Shown: positions 1-6,375 of the stretch, one piece after another
Layout: each line of letters begins with the position of its first letter
Position numbering within the stretch: position 1 is the stretch's first letter
Assembly (NCBI GenBank): GCA_017506845.1
Contig: JAFVMP010000141.1
Location: forward strand, 1-7,307
DNA length: 7,307 bases
DNA from: Campylobacter sp.
Lineage (GTDB): Bacteria > Campylobacterota > Campylobacteria > Campylobacterales > Campylobacteraceae
Direction of reading: 5' to 3'
Notes under the pieces: generated by a model
Seen by the model: only the letters and a program-made list of their open reading frames with translations
Databases searched by the model: none
What the model was told of the DNA's origin: nothing
Translations under genes and position numbers: made by a program

Positions 1-1
1 A

Positions 2-1156
2 GAAGTGCAATCTAAAATCGATAAAACTACACTATATTTTGATGCTGTTTTAGGATTATTCATTATTAACATTATCGTGATTGTGCTTGGTTCTATTGTT
101 CTTCGTAAAAAGATAGCTCAAATTGAGCCAGTTAGTGATGGGCTTAGAGGATTTTTTGCCTTCTTAGGTCATGAAAAGGATGATTGTAAAACTATAGACA
201 TTAACTCAAAAGATGAATTTGGCGTAATTGCTAAGATGATTAACCAAAATATCCTAAACTTACGCACACAAATTAATTCAGAACGCAAATTTATTAATGA
301 AACAGTAAAAACTCTAAAAGAGCTATCTCAAGGTAGTTTTAATGTGCGTTTAAATAGCAATTGCGACTCTCCAGCAATGATGCAACTACAAGAAACGCTA
401 AATAATATGGCTTTAGCGCTTGAGAAAAATATCAATGAAATAGTAAAAATTATAGGTAAATATTCAGAACATGATTACACTCAAAGAGCTTCAAATGAGA
501 ACTTAAAACACTACTTGCTCAAAATGGCTGATGGTGTAAATGAACTAGGAGATGCAACAGTAGCAATGTTGCGCTTATCACAAAAATCTAGTCAAACACT
601 ATATGAGGCATCAAATAATATGCGTGATGGTATTAATAAATTAAATGAATCATCAAAACTTCAAGCAGCATCTTTGCAAGAGAGTGCCGCAGCCGTAGAG
701 GAGCTAAGTAGCTCAATGAATTCTATAAATGAAAGAGCAAATGAGGTTATAAAGCAAAGTGATGATATTAAAAATATTATTACTATCATTAAAGATATAG
801 CTGAACAAACAAATTTACTTGCTCTAAATGCTGCTATAGAAGCTGCCCGTGCTGGTGAACATGGTAGAGGATTTTCAGTTGTGGCCGATGAAGTTAGAAC
901 ATTAGCTGAAAAAACTGGCAAATCTCTAACTGAAATTGAAGCTAATGTAAATATTTTAACTCAAAGTATTACTGATATGAGTGCTAGCATTAACGAACAA
1001 ACTGCAGCAATCAATCAAATAAACGAAGCTATGAGCGCTATAGAGAGCGGTACAGAACGCAACTATGAAGAAACTACTAAAATAGCTAGTATCTCAAATA
1101 ATGTTGAAGAGATGAGTGAAGAGATGCTTGCTAATATAAATAAAAATAAATTCTAA
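2..1156 (+). CDS. Methyl-accepting chemotaxis protein, 5'-truncated by window edge
   Basis: C-terminal 384 codons of a transmembrane chemoreceptor. The reading frame is open to the window edge, so the GTG at position 5 is probably an internal valine, and the periplasmic sensor domain and first membrane helix lie upstream. Counting from that GTG as residue 1, a hydrophobic helix spans about residues 12-33 and ends in RKK, the usual cytoplasmic edge. A HAMP-like linker follows, then a long coiled-coil signalling domain. The hairpin tip, starting at about residue 264 ([20 protein letters not shown], then [19 protein letters not shown]), is the highly conserved CheA/CheW contact region of the MCP family. 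The protein ends in NKNKF and I see no CheR/CheB-binding pentapeptide. The ligand cannot be inferred because the sensor is missing. It is followed by its own terminator and is not functionally linked to the downstream genes. The family call is very safe. Confidence 0.95.
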   Translation, partial: EVQSKIDKTTLYFDAVLGLFIINIIVIVLGSIVLRKKIAQIEPVSDGLRGFFAFLGHEKDDCKTIDINSKDEFGVIAKMINQNILNLRTQINSERKFINETVKTLKELSQGSFNVRLNSNCDSPAMMQLQETLNNMALALEKNINEIVKIIGKYSEHDYTQRASNENLKHYLLKMADGVNELGDATVAMLRLSQKSSQTLYEASNNMRDGINKLNESSKLQAASLQESAAAVEELSSSMNSINERANEVIKQSDDIKNIITIIKDIAEQTNLLALNAAIEAARAGEHGRGFSVVADEVRTLAEKTGKSLTEIEANVNILTQSITDMSASINEQTAAINQINEAMSAIESGTERNYEETTKIASISNNVEEMSEEMLANINKNKF

Positions 1157-1161
1157 ATACT

Positions 1162-1200
1162 AAATTTCGCCGATTATAAAAAAAATTGGCGAAATTTTTT
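1162..1200 (+). terminator. Rho-independent terminator of the chemoreceptor gene
   Basis: A perfect 10-bp inverted repeat, AAATTTCGCC (1162-1171) and GGCGAAATTT (1188-1197), can be extended inward by three more pairs (GAT/ATT with one G-U). It begins 6 nt after the chemoreceptor stop codon. The downstream arm runs into six T residues (1195-1200). The A-rich loop and U-tract fit intrinsic termination, and it insulates the tRNA promoter that follows. Confidence 0.85.
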
Positions 1201-1219
1201 AAAATTATTCAAAAAACCC

Positions 1220-1248
1220 TTGACAAATAAAATAAAATTAGCTATAAT
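1220..1248 (+). promoter_or_regulatory. Sigma70 promoter of the tRNA-tuf cluster
   Basis: TTGACA (1220-1225) and TATAAT (1243-1248) are separated by exactly 17 bp, a full match to the consensus -35 and -10 of the housekeeping sigma factor. Initiation is expected near 1255, about 15 nt before the first tRNA. The bases just upstream of the -10 are AGC, so there is no TGn extended element. It should drive tRNA-Thr(TGT), tRNA-Tyr and tRNA-Gly, and possibly transcription into tuf. A strong -35 is unusual for this group, where -35 boxes are generally poorly conserved. Confidence 0.88.
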
Positions 1249-1269
1249 TCCAGCTCACAAGTTAAAGGT

Positions 1270-1345
1270 GCTGGTGTAGCTCAGCCGGTAGAGCAACTGC
1301 CTTGTAAGCAGTAGGTCGGCGGTTCGATTCCGTTCACCAGCTCCA
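1270..1345 (+). tRNA. tRNA-Thr (anticodon TGT)
   Basis: A 76-nt cloverleaf with the CCA end encoded. Acceptor arms GCTGGTG and CACCAGC pair perfectly. The D stem is GCTC/GAGC. The anticodon stem ACTGC/GCAGT encloses loop CTTGTAA, giving anticodon TGT at 1303-1305, which reads ACA and related threonine codons. The T arm contains TTCGATT with two G-U pairs in its stem. It is the first gene of the tRNA cluster and corresponds in position and anticodon to thrU of E. coli. Confidence 0.97.
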
Positions 1346-1402
1346 TTTATCTTTACAGTGTTTGACCAGATACATATAGCAATCATTATTTTAATTACTT
1401 AG

Positions 1403-1487
<85 letters not shown>

Positions 1488-1496
1488 TTGCTATAC

Positions 1497-1573
1497 GCGG
1501 GAGTAGCTCAGTTGGCTAGAGCATCAGCCTTCCAAGCTGAGGGTCGCGGGTTCGAGTCCCGTTTCCCGCTCCA
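1497..1573 (+). tRNA. tRNA-Gly (anticodon TCC)
   Basis: A 77-nt cloverleaf with encoded CCA. Acceptor arms GCGGGAG and TTCCCGC pair with one G-U. The anticodon stem TCAGC/GCTGA encloses CTTCCAA, giving TCC at 1531-1533, which reads GGA/GGG glycine codons. It matches glyT of E. coli in both anticodon and position within the cluster. Its 3' end may also take part in a terminator-like hairpin with the spacer downstream (see the separate entry). Confidence 0.97.
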
Positions 1574-1601
1574 TTTAAATTTGACTGGGAGCTGTTTTTT
1601 T
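1568..1601 (+). terminator. Possible terminator/attenuator overlapping the tRNA-Gly 3' end
   Basis: The last bases of tRNA-Gly, GCTCCA (1568-1573), can pair with TGGGAGC (1586-1592) with one bulged G. Two bases later comes a run of seven T residues (1595-1601). This resembles an intrinsic terminator in which the tRNA acceptor 3' strand forms the upstream arm, so correct tRNA folding would compete with it. The stem is short (five to six pairs) and the element is an inference. Confidence 0.3.
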
Positions 1602-1636
1602 GAATTTATATTCTATTCTGCAGTTAATCTTAGTCA

Positions 1637-1664
1637 TTTTTTAGTTTTTCGGTGTTTGTATAAT
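1637..1664 (+). promoter_or_regulatory. Internal promoter for tRNA-Thr(GGT) and tuf, T-stretch type
   Basis: TATAAT (1659-1664) is preceded by T runs at 1637-1642, 1645-1649 and 1655-1657 and has no recognisable TTGACA. Periodic T-rich stretches in place of a -35 box are the known style of Campylobacter and Helicobacter housekeeping promoters. Initiation is expected near 1671, leaving a leader of about 40 nt before the second tRNA-Thr. It lies in the 139-nt spacer between tRNA-Gly and tRNA-Thr, otherwise without features apart from the hairpin at its start. A second weaker -10-like TATAAC sits at 1670-1675. Confidence 0.6.
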
Positions 1665-1712
1665 TTTAGTATAACTCTGTTTTGCCAAGCTGAAGTTTCC
1701 ATATCTAGAAAC

Positions 1713-1787
<75 letters not shown>

Positions 1788-1850
1788 TAAAAGTAGAAAT
1801 AAGAAATACAAAAAATACAAACTTTAAGTATAAAAGTTGAATTTAATAAC

Positions 1851-1855
1851 GGAGG
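1851..1855 (+). promoter_or_regulatory. Shine-Dalgarno site fixing the tuf start
   Basis: GGAGG lies 5 nt before the ATG at 1861. An in-frame ATG at 1837 would add eight residues (MNLITEDT) that are not part of any EF-Tu and would place this site inside the coding region, so 1861 is the start. Confidence 0.93.
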
Positions 1856-1860
1856 ATACA

Positions 1861-3060
1861 ATGGCTAAAGAGAAGTTTTCAAGAAATAAGCCACACGTAA
1901 ATATTGGTACTATCGGTCACGTTGACCATGGTAAAACTACACTAACAGCTGCTATTTCTGCTGTTTTATCAAGAAAAGGTCTTGCAGAGCTTAAAGATTA
2001 CGATAATATCGATAATGCTCCAGAAGAAAAAGAGAGAGGTATTACAATTGCTACTTCTCATATTGAATATGAAACAACAAATCGCCACTATGCACACGTT
2101 GACTGTCCAGGTCACGCCGACTATGTTAAAAATATGATTACTGGTGCTGCTCAAATGGATGGCGCTATCCTAGTTGTTTCTGCAGCTGATGGCCCAATGC
2201 CACAAACTCGTGAGCATATCCTACTATCTCGCCAAGTTGGTGTTCCATATATCGTTGTTTTCATGAACAAAGCTGATATGGTTGATGATGCTGAACTTTT
2301 AGAGCTAGTTGAAATGGAAATTCGTGAACTTCTAAGCGAGTATGATTTCCCAGGTGATGACACTCCAATTGTTAGCGGTTCTGCTCTTCAAGCTCTTGAA
2401 GAAGCTAAAGCTGGTACAGATGGTGAGTGGTCAGCTAAAATTATGGCTCTTATGGATGCAGTTGATAGCTATATCCCAACTCCAGCTCGTGCAACTGATA
2501 AAGATTTCTTAATGCCAATTGAAGATGTATTCTCAATTTCTGGTCGTGGTACAGTTGTTACAGGTAGAATTGAAAAAGGTCTTGTAAAAGTTGGCGATAC
2601 TATTGAAATCGTTGGTATCCGTGATACTCAAACAACAACAGTTACTGGTGTTGAAATGTTCAGAAAAGAGATGGATCAAGGTGAAGCTGGCGATAACGTA
2701 GGCGTTCTATTACGTGGTACTAAAAAAGAGGATGTTGAAAGAGGTATGGTTCTATGTAAGCCAAAATCAATCACTCCACATACACAATTTGAAGGTGAAG
2801 TGTATATCTTAACTAAAGAAGAGGGTGGTCGCCATACTCCATTCTTTAATAACTATAGACCACAATTCTATGTAAGAACAACAGATGTTACTGGTTCAAT
2901 CACTCTACCAGAAGGTACAGAGATGGTTATGCCTGGTGATAACCTTAAAATAACTGTTGAGCTTATCGCTCCAGTTGCGCTAGAAGAAGGTACAAGATTT
3001 GCTATCCGTGAGGGTGGTAGAACTGTTGGTTCTGGCGTTGTGTCTAAAATTATTAAGTAA
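1861..3060 (+). CDS. tuf: Translation elongation factor EF-Tu
   Basis: A 399-residue GTPase that carries aminoacyl-tRNA to the ribosomal A site in the cytoplasm. The G domain shows GHVDHGKT (residues 19-26, P-loop), RGITI (59-63, switch I, with Thr62 for Mg), DCPGH (81-85, with catalytic His85), NKAD (136-139, guanine recognition) and SGSAL. Domains 2 and 3 follow from about residue 210, including GRGTVVTGR, and the protein ends in VVSKIIK. The length is standard for the family. The third residue of the NKxD box is Ala rather than the common Cys, which is conservative and, from memory, usual in Campylobacter. The gene lies behind four tRNA genes and is followed by a terminator hairpin. Only one tuf copy is visible here. 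Confidence 0.99.
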   Translation: MAKEKFSRNKPHVNIGTIGHVDHGKTTLTAAISAVLSRKGLAELKDYDNIDNAPEEKERGITIATSHIEYETTNRHYAHVDCPGHADYVKNMITGAAQMDGAILVVSAADGPMPQTREHILLSRQVGVPYIVVFMNKADMVDDAELLELVEMEIRELLSEYDFPGDDTPIVSGSALQALEEAKAGTDGEWSAKIMALMDAVDSYIPTPARATDKDFLMPIEDVFSISGRGTVVTGRIEKGLVKVGDTIEIVGIRDTQTTTVTGVEMFRKEMDQGEAGDNVGVLLRGTKKEDVERGMVLCKPKSITPHTQFEGEVYILTKEEGGRHTPFFNNYRPQFYVRTTDVTGSITLPEGTEMVMPGDNLKITVELIAPVALEEGTRFAIREGGRTVGSGVVSKIIK

Positions 3061-3070
3061 TTTAACTTAT

Positions 3071-3098
3071 GGGTGCGAATTTAATTTGCACCCTTTTT
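3071..3098 (+). terminator. Terminator hairpin after tuf, abutting the rpmG ribosome binding site
   Basis: GGGTGC (3071-3076) pairs with GCACCC (3088-3093). The stem extends by a G-U and two A-U pairs to a small AT-rich loop and is followed by TTTTT (3094-3098), a good intrinsic terminator. The rpmG Shine-Dalgarno AAGG begins at the very next base, leaving no room for a promoter between them. Either termination is partial or rpmG is transcribed from a promoter inside tuf. Confidence 0.8.
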
Positions 3099-3109
3099 AA
3101 GGAAAAAAT

Positions 3110-3277
3110 ATGGCAAGTGCAAATAGAGTTAAAATTGGTTTAAAGTGTTCTGAATGTAATGATATTAATTACACAACAACCAAAAATAGCAAAACAAAAA
3201 CTGAAAAGCTAGAGCTTAAAAAATATTGTCCAAGATTAAAAAAACATACAGTTCATAAAGAAGTTAAGCTAAAATAA
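3110..3277 (+). CDS. rpmG: 50S ribosomal protein L33
   Basis: A 55-residue basic protein of the large ribosomal subunit, located near the E site. It starts at ATG 3110 with AAGG seven nt upstream. The core [23 protein letters not shown] and HKEVKLK are typical of L33. Cysteines at 13 and 16 (CSEC) form the first half of a zinc ribbon. The second half keeps only Cys40, with Leu at the position where zinc-binding forms have the fourth Cys. It sits between tuf and tRNA-Trp, the usual place in many bacteria, in the order rpmG, tRNA-Trp, secE, nusG. A hairpin overlaps its stop codon. Confidence 0.96.
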   Translation: MASANRVKIGLKCSECNDINYTTTKNSKTKTEKLELKKYCPRLKKHTVHKEVKLK

Positions 3278-3286
3278 GCTAACTTC
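3260..3286 (+). other. Hairpin straddling the rpmG stop codon
   Basis: GAAGTTA (3260-3266) pairs with TAACTTC (3280-3286), and GCT (3268-3270) pairs with AGC (3277-3279), with one bulged A at 3267 and a six-base loop holding the stop codon. There is no U-tract, so it is more likely an mRNA 3'-end stabiliser or a processing boundary ahead of tRNA-Trp, which starts 17 nt later, than a terminator. Confidence 0.5.
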
Positions 3287-3302
3287 TTAGCTGTATCTAT
3301 AT

Positions 3303-3378
3303 AGGGCAGTAGCTCCAACGGTAGAGCGCCGGATTCCAAATCCGATGGTTGGGGGTTCGAATCCCTCCTGCCCTGCCA
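3303..3378 (+). tRNA. tRNA-Trp (anticodon CCA)
   Basis: A 76-nt cloverleaf with encoded CCA. Acceptor arms AGGGCAG and CTGCCCT pair fully with discriminator G, the tryptophan identity base. The anticodon loop TTCCAAA gives CCA at 3336-3338, reading UGG. The anticodon stem has a C-A mismatch at its outermost pair (3329 with 3345). It lies inside the rpmG-secE transcription unit, and its 3' end is only 13 nt from the secE start codon, so tRNA maturation must cut this mRNA. Confidence 0.97.
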
Positions 3379-3391
3379 CAAAAGGTTAGAT

Positions 3392-3571
3392 ATGGAAAAG
3401 TTTATAAGTTATTTAAAATTATCACGTGCAGAAGTTGGCAAGGTTATATTTCCTACCAAAGAGCAGATTAGAAATGCTTTTATAACAGTTTTTGCTGTTG
3501 TGACTATAGTTTCTTTATTTTTGGCTTTGGTTGATTTAATTATGTCATTTTCTGTTTCTAAGCTTGTATAA
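3392..3571 (+). CDS. secE: Protein translocase subunit SecE
   Basis: A 59-residue membrane protein, the short single-span form of SecE that clamps SecY in the Sec channel. It starts at ATG 3392 with AAGG six nt upstream. The N-terminus has an amphipathic stretch (residues 1-16), then VIFPTKEQIRNA, matching the conserved W/F-P-x-x-x-E/Q motif of SecE with Phe in place of Trp. A hydrophobic helix runs from about residue 29 to 53. The C-terminal tail is very short. It lies between tRNA-Trp and nusG, the standard secE-nusG pair. Identity rests on motif, topology and context together. Confidence 0.95.
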   Translation: MEKFISYLKLSRAEVGKVIFPTKEQIRNAFITVFAVVTIVSLFLALVDLIMSFSVSKLV

Positions 3572-3580
3572 GGACATATT

Positions 3581-4111
3581 ATGGCACATAAATGGTATGC
3601 TATTCAAACTTATGCAGGTAGTGAGATGAGTGTCAAAAGAGCCATTGAAAATCTAGTAAAAGATCATGGTATTGAAGAGAAACTTTTAGAAGTTATCGTT
3701 CCTACTGAAGATGTAATTGAGATTAAAAATGGAAAGCAAAAAATAAACGAGAGAAGTCTTTATCCTGGTTATGCTTTTGCGCATTTAGATCTTGATACTG
3801 CACTTTGGCACAAAATTCAGTCTCTTCCTAAGGTTGGCAGATTTATTGGTGAAGCAAAGAAACCAACACCTTTAAGCGATAAAGATATAAATCTTATTTT
3901 AGAAAAGGTTAGTAAAAGAGCAGCGCCTAAACCAAAAATTTCATTTGAAACTGGCGAAATTGTTCGTGTTACAGAAGGCCCATTTGCAAACTTTAATGCG
4001 ACAGTAGAAGAGTATGATATGGTTCATGGTAAACTTCGCTTAAATGTATCAATATTTGGTAGAAGTACACCTGTTGAAATTATGTATTCACAAGTTGAAA
4101 AGATAGTCTAA
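3581..4111 (+). CDS. nusG: Transcription termination/antitermination protein NusG
   Basis: A 176-residue transcription factor that binds RNA polymerase through its N-terminal domain and contacts Rho or ribosomal protein S10 through its C-terminal KOW domain. The NGN domain occupies about residues 1-105 (WYAIQTYAGSE near the start, LYPGYAF at 60-66, VGRFIG at 85-90). A short linker follows, then the KOW motif GEIVRVTEGPFANFNATVEE at 125-144 and the terminal beta strands. The start at ATG 3581 has AAGGA six nt upstream, 9 nt after the secE stop. The stop codon overlaps the Shine-Dalgarno site of rplK, suggesting tight coupling. Confidence 0.99.
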   Translation: MAHKWYAIQTYAGSEMSVKRAIENLVKDHGIEEKLLEVIVPTEDVIEIKNGKQKINERSLYPGYAFAHLDLDTALWHKIQSLPKVGRFIGEAKKPTPLSDKDINLILEKVSKRAAPKPKISFETGEIVRVTEGPFANFNATVEEYDMVHGKLRLNVSIFGRSTPVEIMYSQVEKIV

Positions 4112-4122
4112 GGAGATAGTTT

Positions 4123-4548
4123 ATGGCTAAAAAAGTTGTAGGTGAAATTAAATTGCAAATTGCAGCTACAAAAGCAAATCCAAGTCCACCAGTTGGTCCT
4201 GCTCTAGGTCAAAAAGGTGTAAATATTATGGAATTTTGTAAAGCATTTAACGAAAGAACAAAAGATATGGCTGGTTATAATATTCCAGTTGTTATCACTG
4301 TTTATGCAGATAAAAGCTTTACATTTATCACAAAACAACCACCAGCAACTGATCTAATCAAAAAAGCTGCTGGCATTACTAAAGGTGCGGATAATCCGCT
4401 TAAAAATAAAGTTGGCAAGTTAACAAAAGCTCAAATTCTTGAGATTGTTGATAAAAAAATAGTTGATATGAATACAAAAGATAGAGAGCAAGCTGCTAAA
4501 ATTATAGCTGGTTCAGCTCGTTCTATGGGTATAACCGTAGTAGATTAA
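4123..4548 (+). CDS. rplK: 50S ribosomal protein L11
   Basis: A 141-residue protein of the GTPase-associated centre that binds 23S rRNA near the stalk base. The proline-rich N-terminal segment [14 protein letters not shown] (residues 19-32) is the region contacted by thiostrepton-type antibiotics. The C-terminal RNA-binding domain ends in [12 protein letters not shown] (130-141). The length is exactly typical. AAGGAGA at 4110-4116 overlaps the nusG stop, with the ATG 6 nt beyond. It is followed by a 56-nt structured gap before rplA. Confidence 0.99.
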   Translation: MAKKVVGEIKLQIAATKANPSPPVGPALGQKGVNIMEFCKAFNERTKDMAGYNIPVVITVYADKSFTFITKQPPATDLIKKAAGITKGADNPLKNKVGKLTKAQILEIVDKKIVDMNTKDREQAAKIIAGSARSMGITVVD

Positions 4549-4584
4549 TCCTAACCACTAGGATTTAAAATTAGTGGTAGCACT
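4547..4584 (+). promoter_or_regulatory. Structured rplK-rplA intergenic leader with competing hairpins
   Basis: Three pairings compete for the same bases. AATCCTA (4547-4553) pairs with TAGGATT (4559-4565). ACCACTA (4554-4560) pairs with TAGTGGT (4572-4578), extendable by TC/GA around a bulge. AGTG (4573-4576) pairs with CACT (4581-4584). No U-tract follows. The structure ends 10 nt before the rplA Shine-Dalgarno site CGGAG (4594-4598). This could modulate rplA translation or mark an RNase site; the function is not shown by sequence. Confidence 0.45.
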
Positions 4585-4604
4585 TTAAAAATGCGGAGAA
4601 ATTA

Positions 4605-5309
4605 ATGTCAAAAAAAACTACAAAGAGATTTGCAGAACTACTTAAGAAAGTAGATTCAAATAAAATTTATAATTTAGATGAAGCTGTATCTACAGTTAAA
4701 ACACTAGCTTCAGCTAAATTTGATGAAACAGTTGAAATAGCGCTTAAATTAAATGTTGATCCTAGACATGCTGATCAGATGGTTCGTGGTTCAGTAGTTC
4801 TACCTGCAGGTACTGGTAAAACTGTAAGAGTAGCAGTAATTGCTAAAGATGCGAAAGCCGACGAAGCTAAAGCTGCTGGTGCTGATATAGTAGGTGCTGA
4901 AGATTTTGTTGATGAAATTGCTAAAGGTGTTATCAACTTTGATGTACTTATCGCTACTCCAAATTTGATGGGATTAGTTGGTAAAATTGGTCGCTTATTA
5001 GGACCAAAAGGCTTAATGCCAAATCCTAAAACTGGTACTGTTACTATGGATGTTGCTCAAGCAGTTAAAAATGCAAAGAGTGGTCAAGTAAATTTCCGTG
5101 TTGATAAACAGGGAAATATTCATGCTGGCTTAGGTAAAGTTAGCTTTACAAAAGAGCAGCTAAATGACAATATTTCTGCTTTTGTTAAAATGATTAATAA
5201 ACATAAGCCTGCAGCTGCAAAAGGTAAATATATTAAATCTGCAGCACTATCTTTAACAATGAGTCCATCTATATCTCTTGAAACTCAAGAGCTTATGGAT
5301 CTTAAATAA
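4605..5309 (+). CDS. rplA: 50S ribosomal protein L1
   Basis: A 234-residue protein that forms the mobile L1 stalk at the E site and, in many bacteria, represses its own operon by binding mRNA that mimics its rRNA site. The family signature ([18 protein letters not shown] followed by [13 protein letters not shown]) covers residues 116-147. The N-terminal KRF and the C-terminal MSPSISL tail are typical. The ATG at 4605 has GGAG six nt upstream. The separation from rplK by 56 structured bases departs from the tight spacing of E. coli rplK-rplA. Confidence 0.99.
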   Translation: MSKKTTKRFAELLKKVDSNKIYNLDEAVSTVKTLASAKFDETVEIALKLNVDPRHADQMVRGSVVLPAGTGKTVRVAVIAKDAKADEAKAAGADIVGAEDFVDEIAKGVINFDVLIATPNLMGLVGKIGRLLGPKGLMPNPKTGTVTMDVAQAVKNAKSGQVNFRVDKQGNIHAGLGKVSFTKEQLNDNISAFVKMINKHKPAAAKGKYIKSAALSLTMSPSISLETQELMDLK

Positions 5310-5326
5310 TTAATATTTTTATCTTA

Positions 5327-5406
5327 GATTGGAGATAGCCGAGGCGTAAGCTTAATTGAGCGATATTCTCGCTCTCTCTGCTTGAAATCACCGGTCGGAA
5401 AGGAGA
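5327..5406 (+). promoter_or_regulatory. Ribosomal protein L10 leader (autoregulatory RNA)
   Basis: This RNA precedes rplJ and fits the L10-leader architecture. The basal stem is GATTGG (5327-5332) with CCGGTC (5391-5396), followed after an A-A mismatch by GAT (5334-5336) with ATC (5387-5389). An asymmetric purine-rich internal loop follows, then AAGC (5348-5351) with GCTT (5380-5383), and an apical hairpin GAGCGA (5358-5363) with TCGCTC (5369-5374). Known leaders of this family bind the L10-(L12)n complex and lower translation of rplJ-rplL. The Shine-Dalgarno AAAGGAG lies 2 nt after the basal stem, so occupancy could block ribosome loading. Class assigned by eye. Confidence 0.78.
5399..5405 (+). 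promoter_or_regulatory. Shine-Dalgarno site supporting the GTG start of rplJ
   Basis: AAAGGAG ends one base before the ATG at 5407, too close for initiation, but seven bases before the GTG at 5413. Starting at GTG yields an N-terminus MTRNEK, which matches the form remembered for Campylobacter L10; the ATG would add MK. Confidence 0.8.
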
Positions 5407-5412
5407 ATGAAA

Positions 5413-5898
5413 GTGACTAGAAACGAAAAAGCTGAAATTATTTCAAACCTTGAGGCTGAATTTAAAGCTAGTGAAGCTATAGTAGTATGTGACTATAGAG
5501 GCTTAAGTGTTAAAAAACTTGAAGCATTAAGAATTGCTGCTAAAGAGCAAAATGTAAAAGTTCAAGTTATTAAAAACACATTAGCAAAGATCGCTTTATC
5601 TAATTGCGCTAAAGATGGTATGGAACTTAAAGATACAAATATCTTTGTATGGGGTGAAGACCAACTAGCAGTTACTAAAGTTGTAGCTAAATTTGAAGAA
5701 GCTAATAAAGATCTATTTAAAATCAAAACAGCTTATATCGATGGTGAAGTTGCTTCTGTGTCTAAAGTTGTTGCATTGTCAAAAATGCCATCTCGCGACG
5801 AACTTATTGCTATGTTGCTACAAGTTTGGAATGCACCAATTCAAAATTTCACTATTGGTCTAAATGCGCTTAAAGAAAAAAAAGAGCAATCTGCTTAA
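5413..5898 (+). CDS. rplJ: 50S ribosomal protein L10, GTG start
   Basis: A 161-residue protein that anchors L7/L12 dimers to the ribosome and forms the stalk base with L11. The N-terminal RNA-binding domain shows [19 protein letters not shown] (residues 24-32) and [10 protein letters not shown] (50-59). The C-terminal helix ending in [18 protein letters not shown] is where L7/L12 dimers attach. The GTG start is chosen on Shine-Dalgarno spacing; the ATG six bases upstream is the alternative and would give 163 residues. It follows the L10 leader and precedes rplL by 29 nt, the classic regulatory pair. Confidence 0.96.
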   Translation: MTRNEKAEIISNLEAEFKASEAIVVCDYRGLSVKKLEALRIAAKEQNVKVQVIKNTLAKIALSNCAKDGMELKDTNIFVWGEDQLAVTKVVAKFEEANKDLFKIKTAYIDGEVASVSKVVALSKMPSRDELIAMLLQVWNAPIQNFTIGLNALKEKKEQSA

Positions 5899-5927
5899 TT
5901 TAAAAAATAAAATTTAGGAGAATTAAA

Positions 5928-6302
5928 ATGGCAATAACTAAAGAAGATGTATTAGAGTTTATCTCAAATTTATCAGTTCTTGAACTAAGCGAATTAGTAA
6001 AAGAATTTGAAGAAAAATTTGGCGTAAGTGCTGCTCCAGTAATGGTAGCTGGTGCTGTAGCTGGTGGAGCTGCTGACGCTGCTGAAGAAAAAACAGATTT
6101 TAACATCGTTCTAGTTGATAGCGGTGCTAAAAAAATCGAAGTAATTAAAGTTGTTCGTGCTTTAACTGGTCTTGGTCTTAAAGAGGCTAAAGATGCTGTT
6201 GAAGGTACTCCATCAGTTCTTAAAGAAGGTGCGAGCAAAGAAGAAGCTGAAGCAGCTAAAAAACAACTTGAAGAAGCTGGCGCTAAAGTCGAACTTAAAT
6301 AA
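5928..6302 (+). CDS. rplL: 50S ribosomal protein L7/L12
   Basis: A 124-residue acidic stalk protein that recruits and activates EF-Tu, EF-G and other translational GTPases. The N-terminal dimerisation and L10-binding helices occupy about residues 1-33. A flexible Ala/Gly hinge covers 34-53. The globular C-terminal domain (from 54) includes [12 protein letters not shown] at 81-92, the factor-binding helices, and ends in [14 protein letters not shown] lies 7 nt before the ATG. Codon choice is strongly biased towards a few codons, as expected for a very highly expressed gene. Two hairpins follow before rpoB. Confidence 0.99.
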   Translation: MAITKEDVLEFISNLSVLELSELVKEFEEKFGVSAAPVMVAGAVAGGAADAAEEKTDFNIVLVDSGAKKIEVIKVVRALTGLGLKEAKDAVEGTPSVLKEGASKEEAEAAKKQLEEAGAKVELK

Positions 6303-6316
6303 TTTACAATTTTGTA

Positions 6317-6361
6317 GAAGCGAGATTTTCTCGCTTCCAATTCCTTTGTCGTTTTTACGAC
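6317..6361 (+). other. Tandem hairpins between rplL and rpoB (attenuator/processing region)
   Basis: The first hairpin has a perfect 9-bp stem, GAAGCGAGA (6317-6325) with TCTCGCTTC (6329-6337). The second is GTCGT (6348-6352) with ACGAC (6357-6361) around a TTTT loop. Neither is followed by a long U-tract, so full termination is unlikely. In E. coli the same interval holds a partial terminator and an RNase III site that lower rpoB relative to rplL, and a similar role is inferred here. Confidence 0.65.
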
Positions 6362-6375
6362 GTTCTTTCAATTAA

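Noticed and set aside
661..921. Minus-strand open frame of 86 codons within the chemoreceptor gene
   Set aside because: It is a shadow of the conserved signalling-domain codons on the other strand and shows no independent start signals or family match.
1362..1390. TTGACC in the tRNA-Thr to tRNA-Tyr spacer as a promoter
   Set aside because: At the right distance there is only ATTATT, no convincing -10 box, and the tRNAs are already covered by the upstream promoter.
1685..1693. CCAAGCTGA in the spacer, repeated from the tRNA-Gly anticodon arm (1532-1540), as a decayed tRNA remnant
   Set aside because: Only nine bases match and no acceptor or T-arm remnants surround it, so chance is a sufficient explanation.
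1829..1834. TATAAA just before tuf as a -10 box
   Set aside because: The upstream sequence is A-rich rather than T-periodic, no -35 is visible, and initiation would leave a very short leader.
1969..2363. Two minus-strand open frames inside tuf
   Set aside because: Both are antisense to the G domain of EF-Tu, which is unmistakably coding on the plus strand.
5900..6375. Minus-strand 146-codon and plus-strand 67-codon frames over rplL
   Set aside because: They are artefacts of the repetitive Ala/Glu/Lys codons of rplL; neither resembles a known protein.
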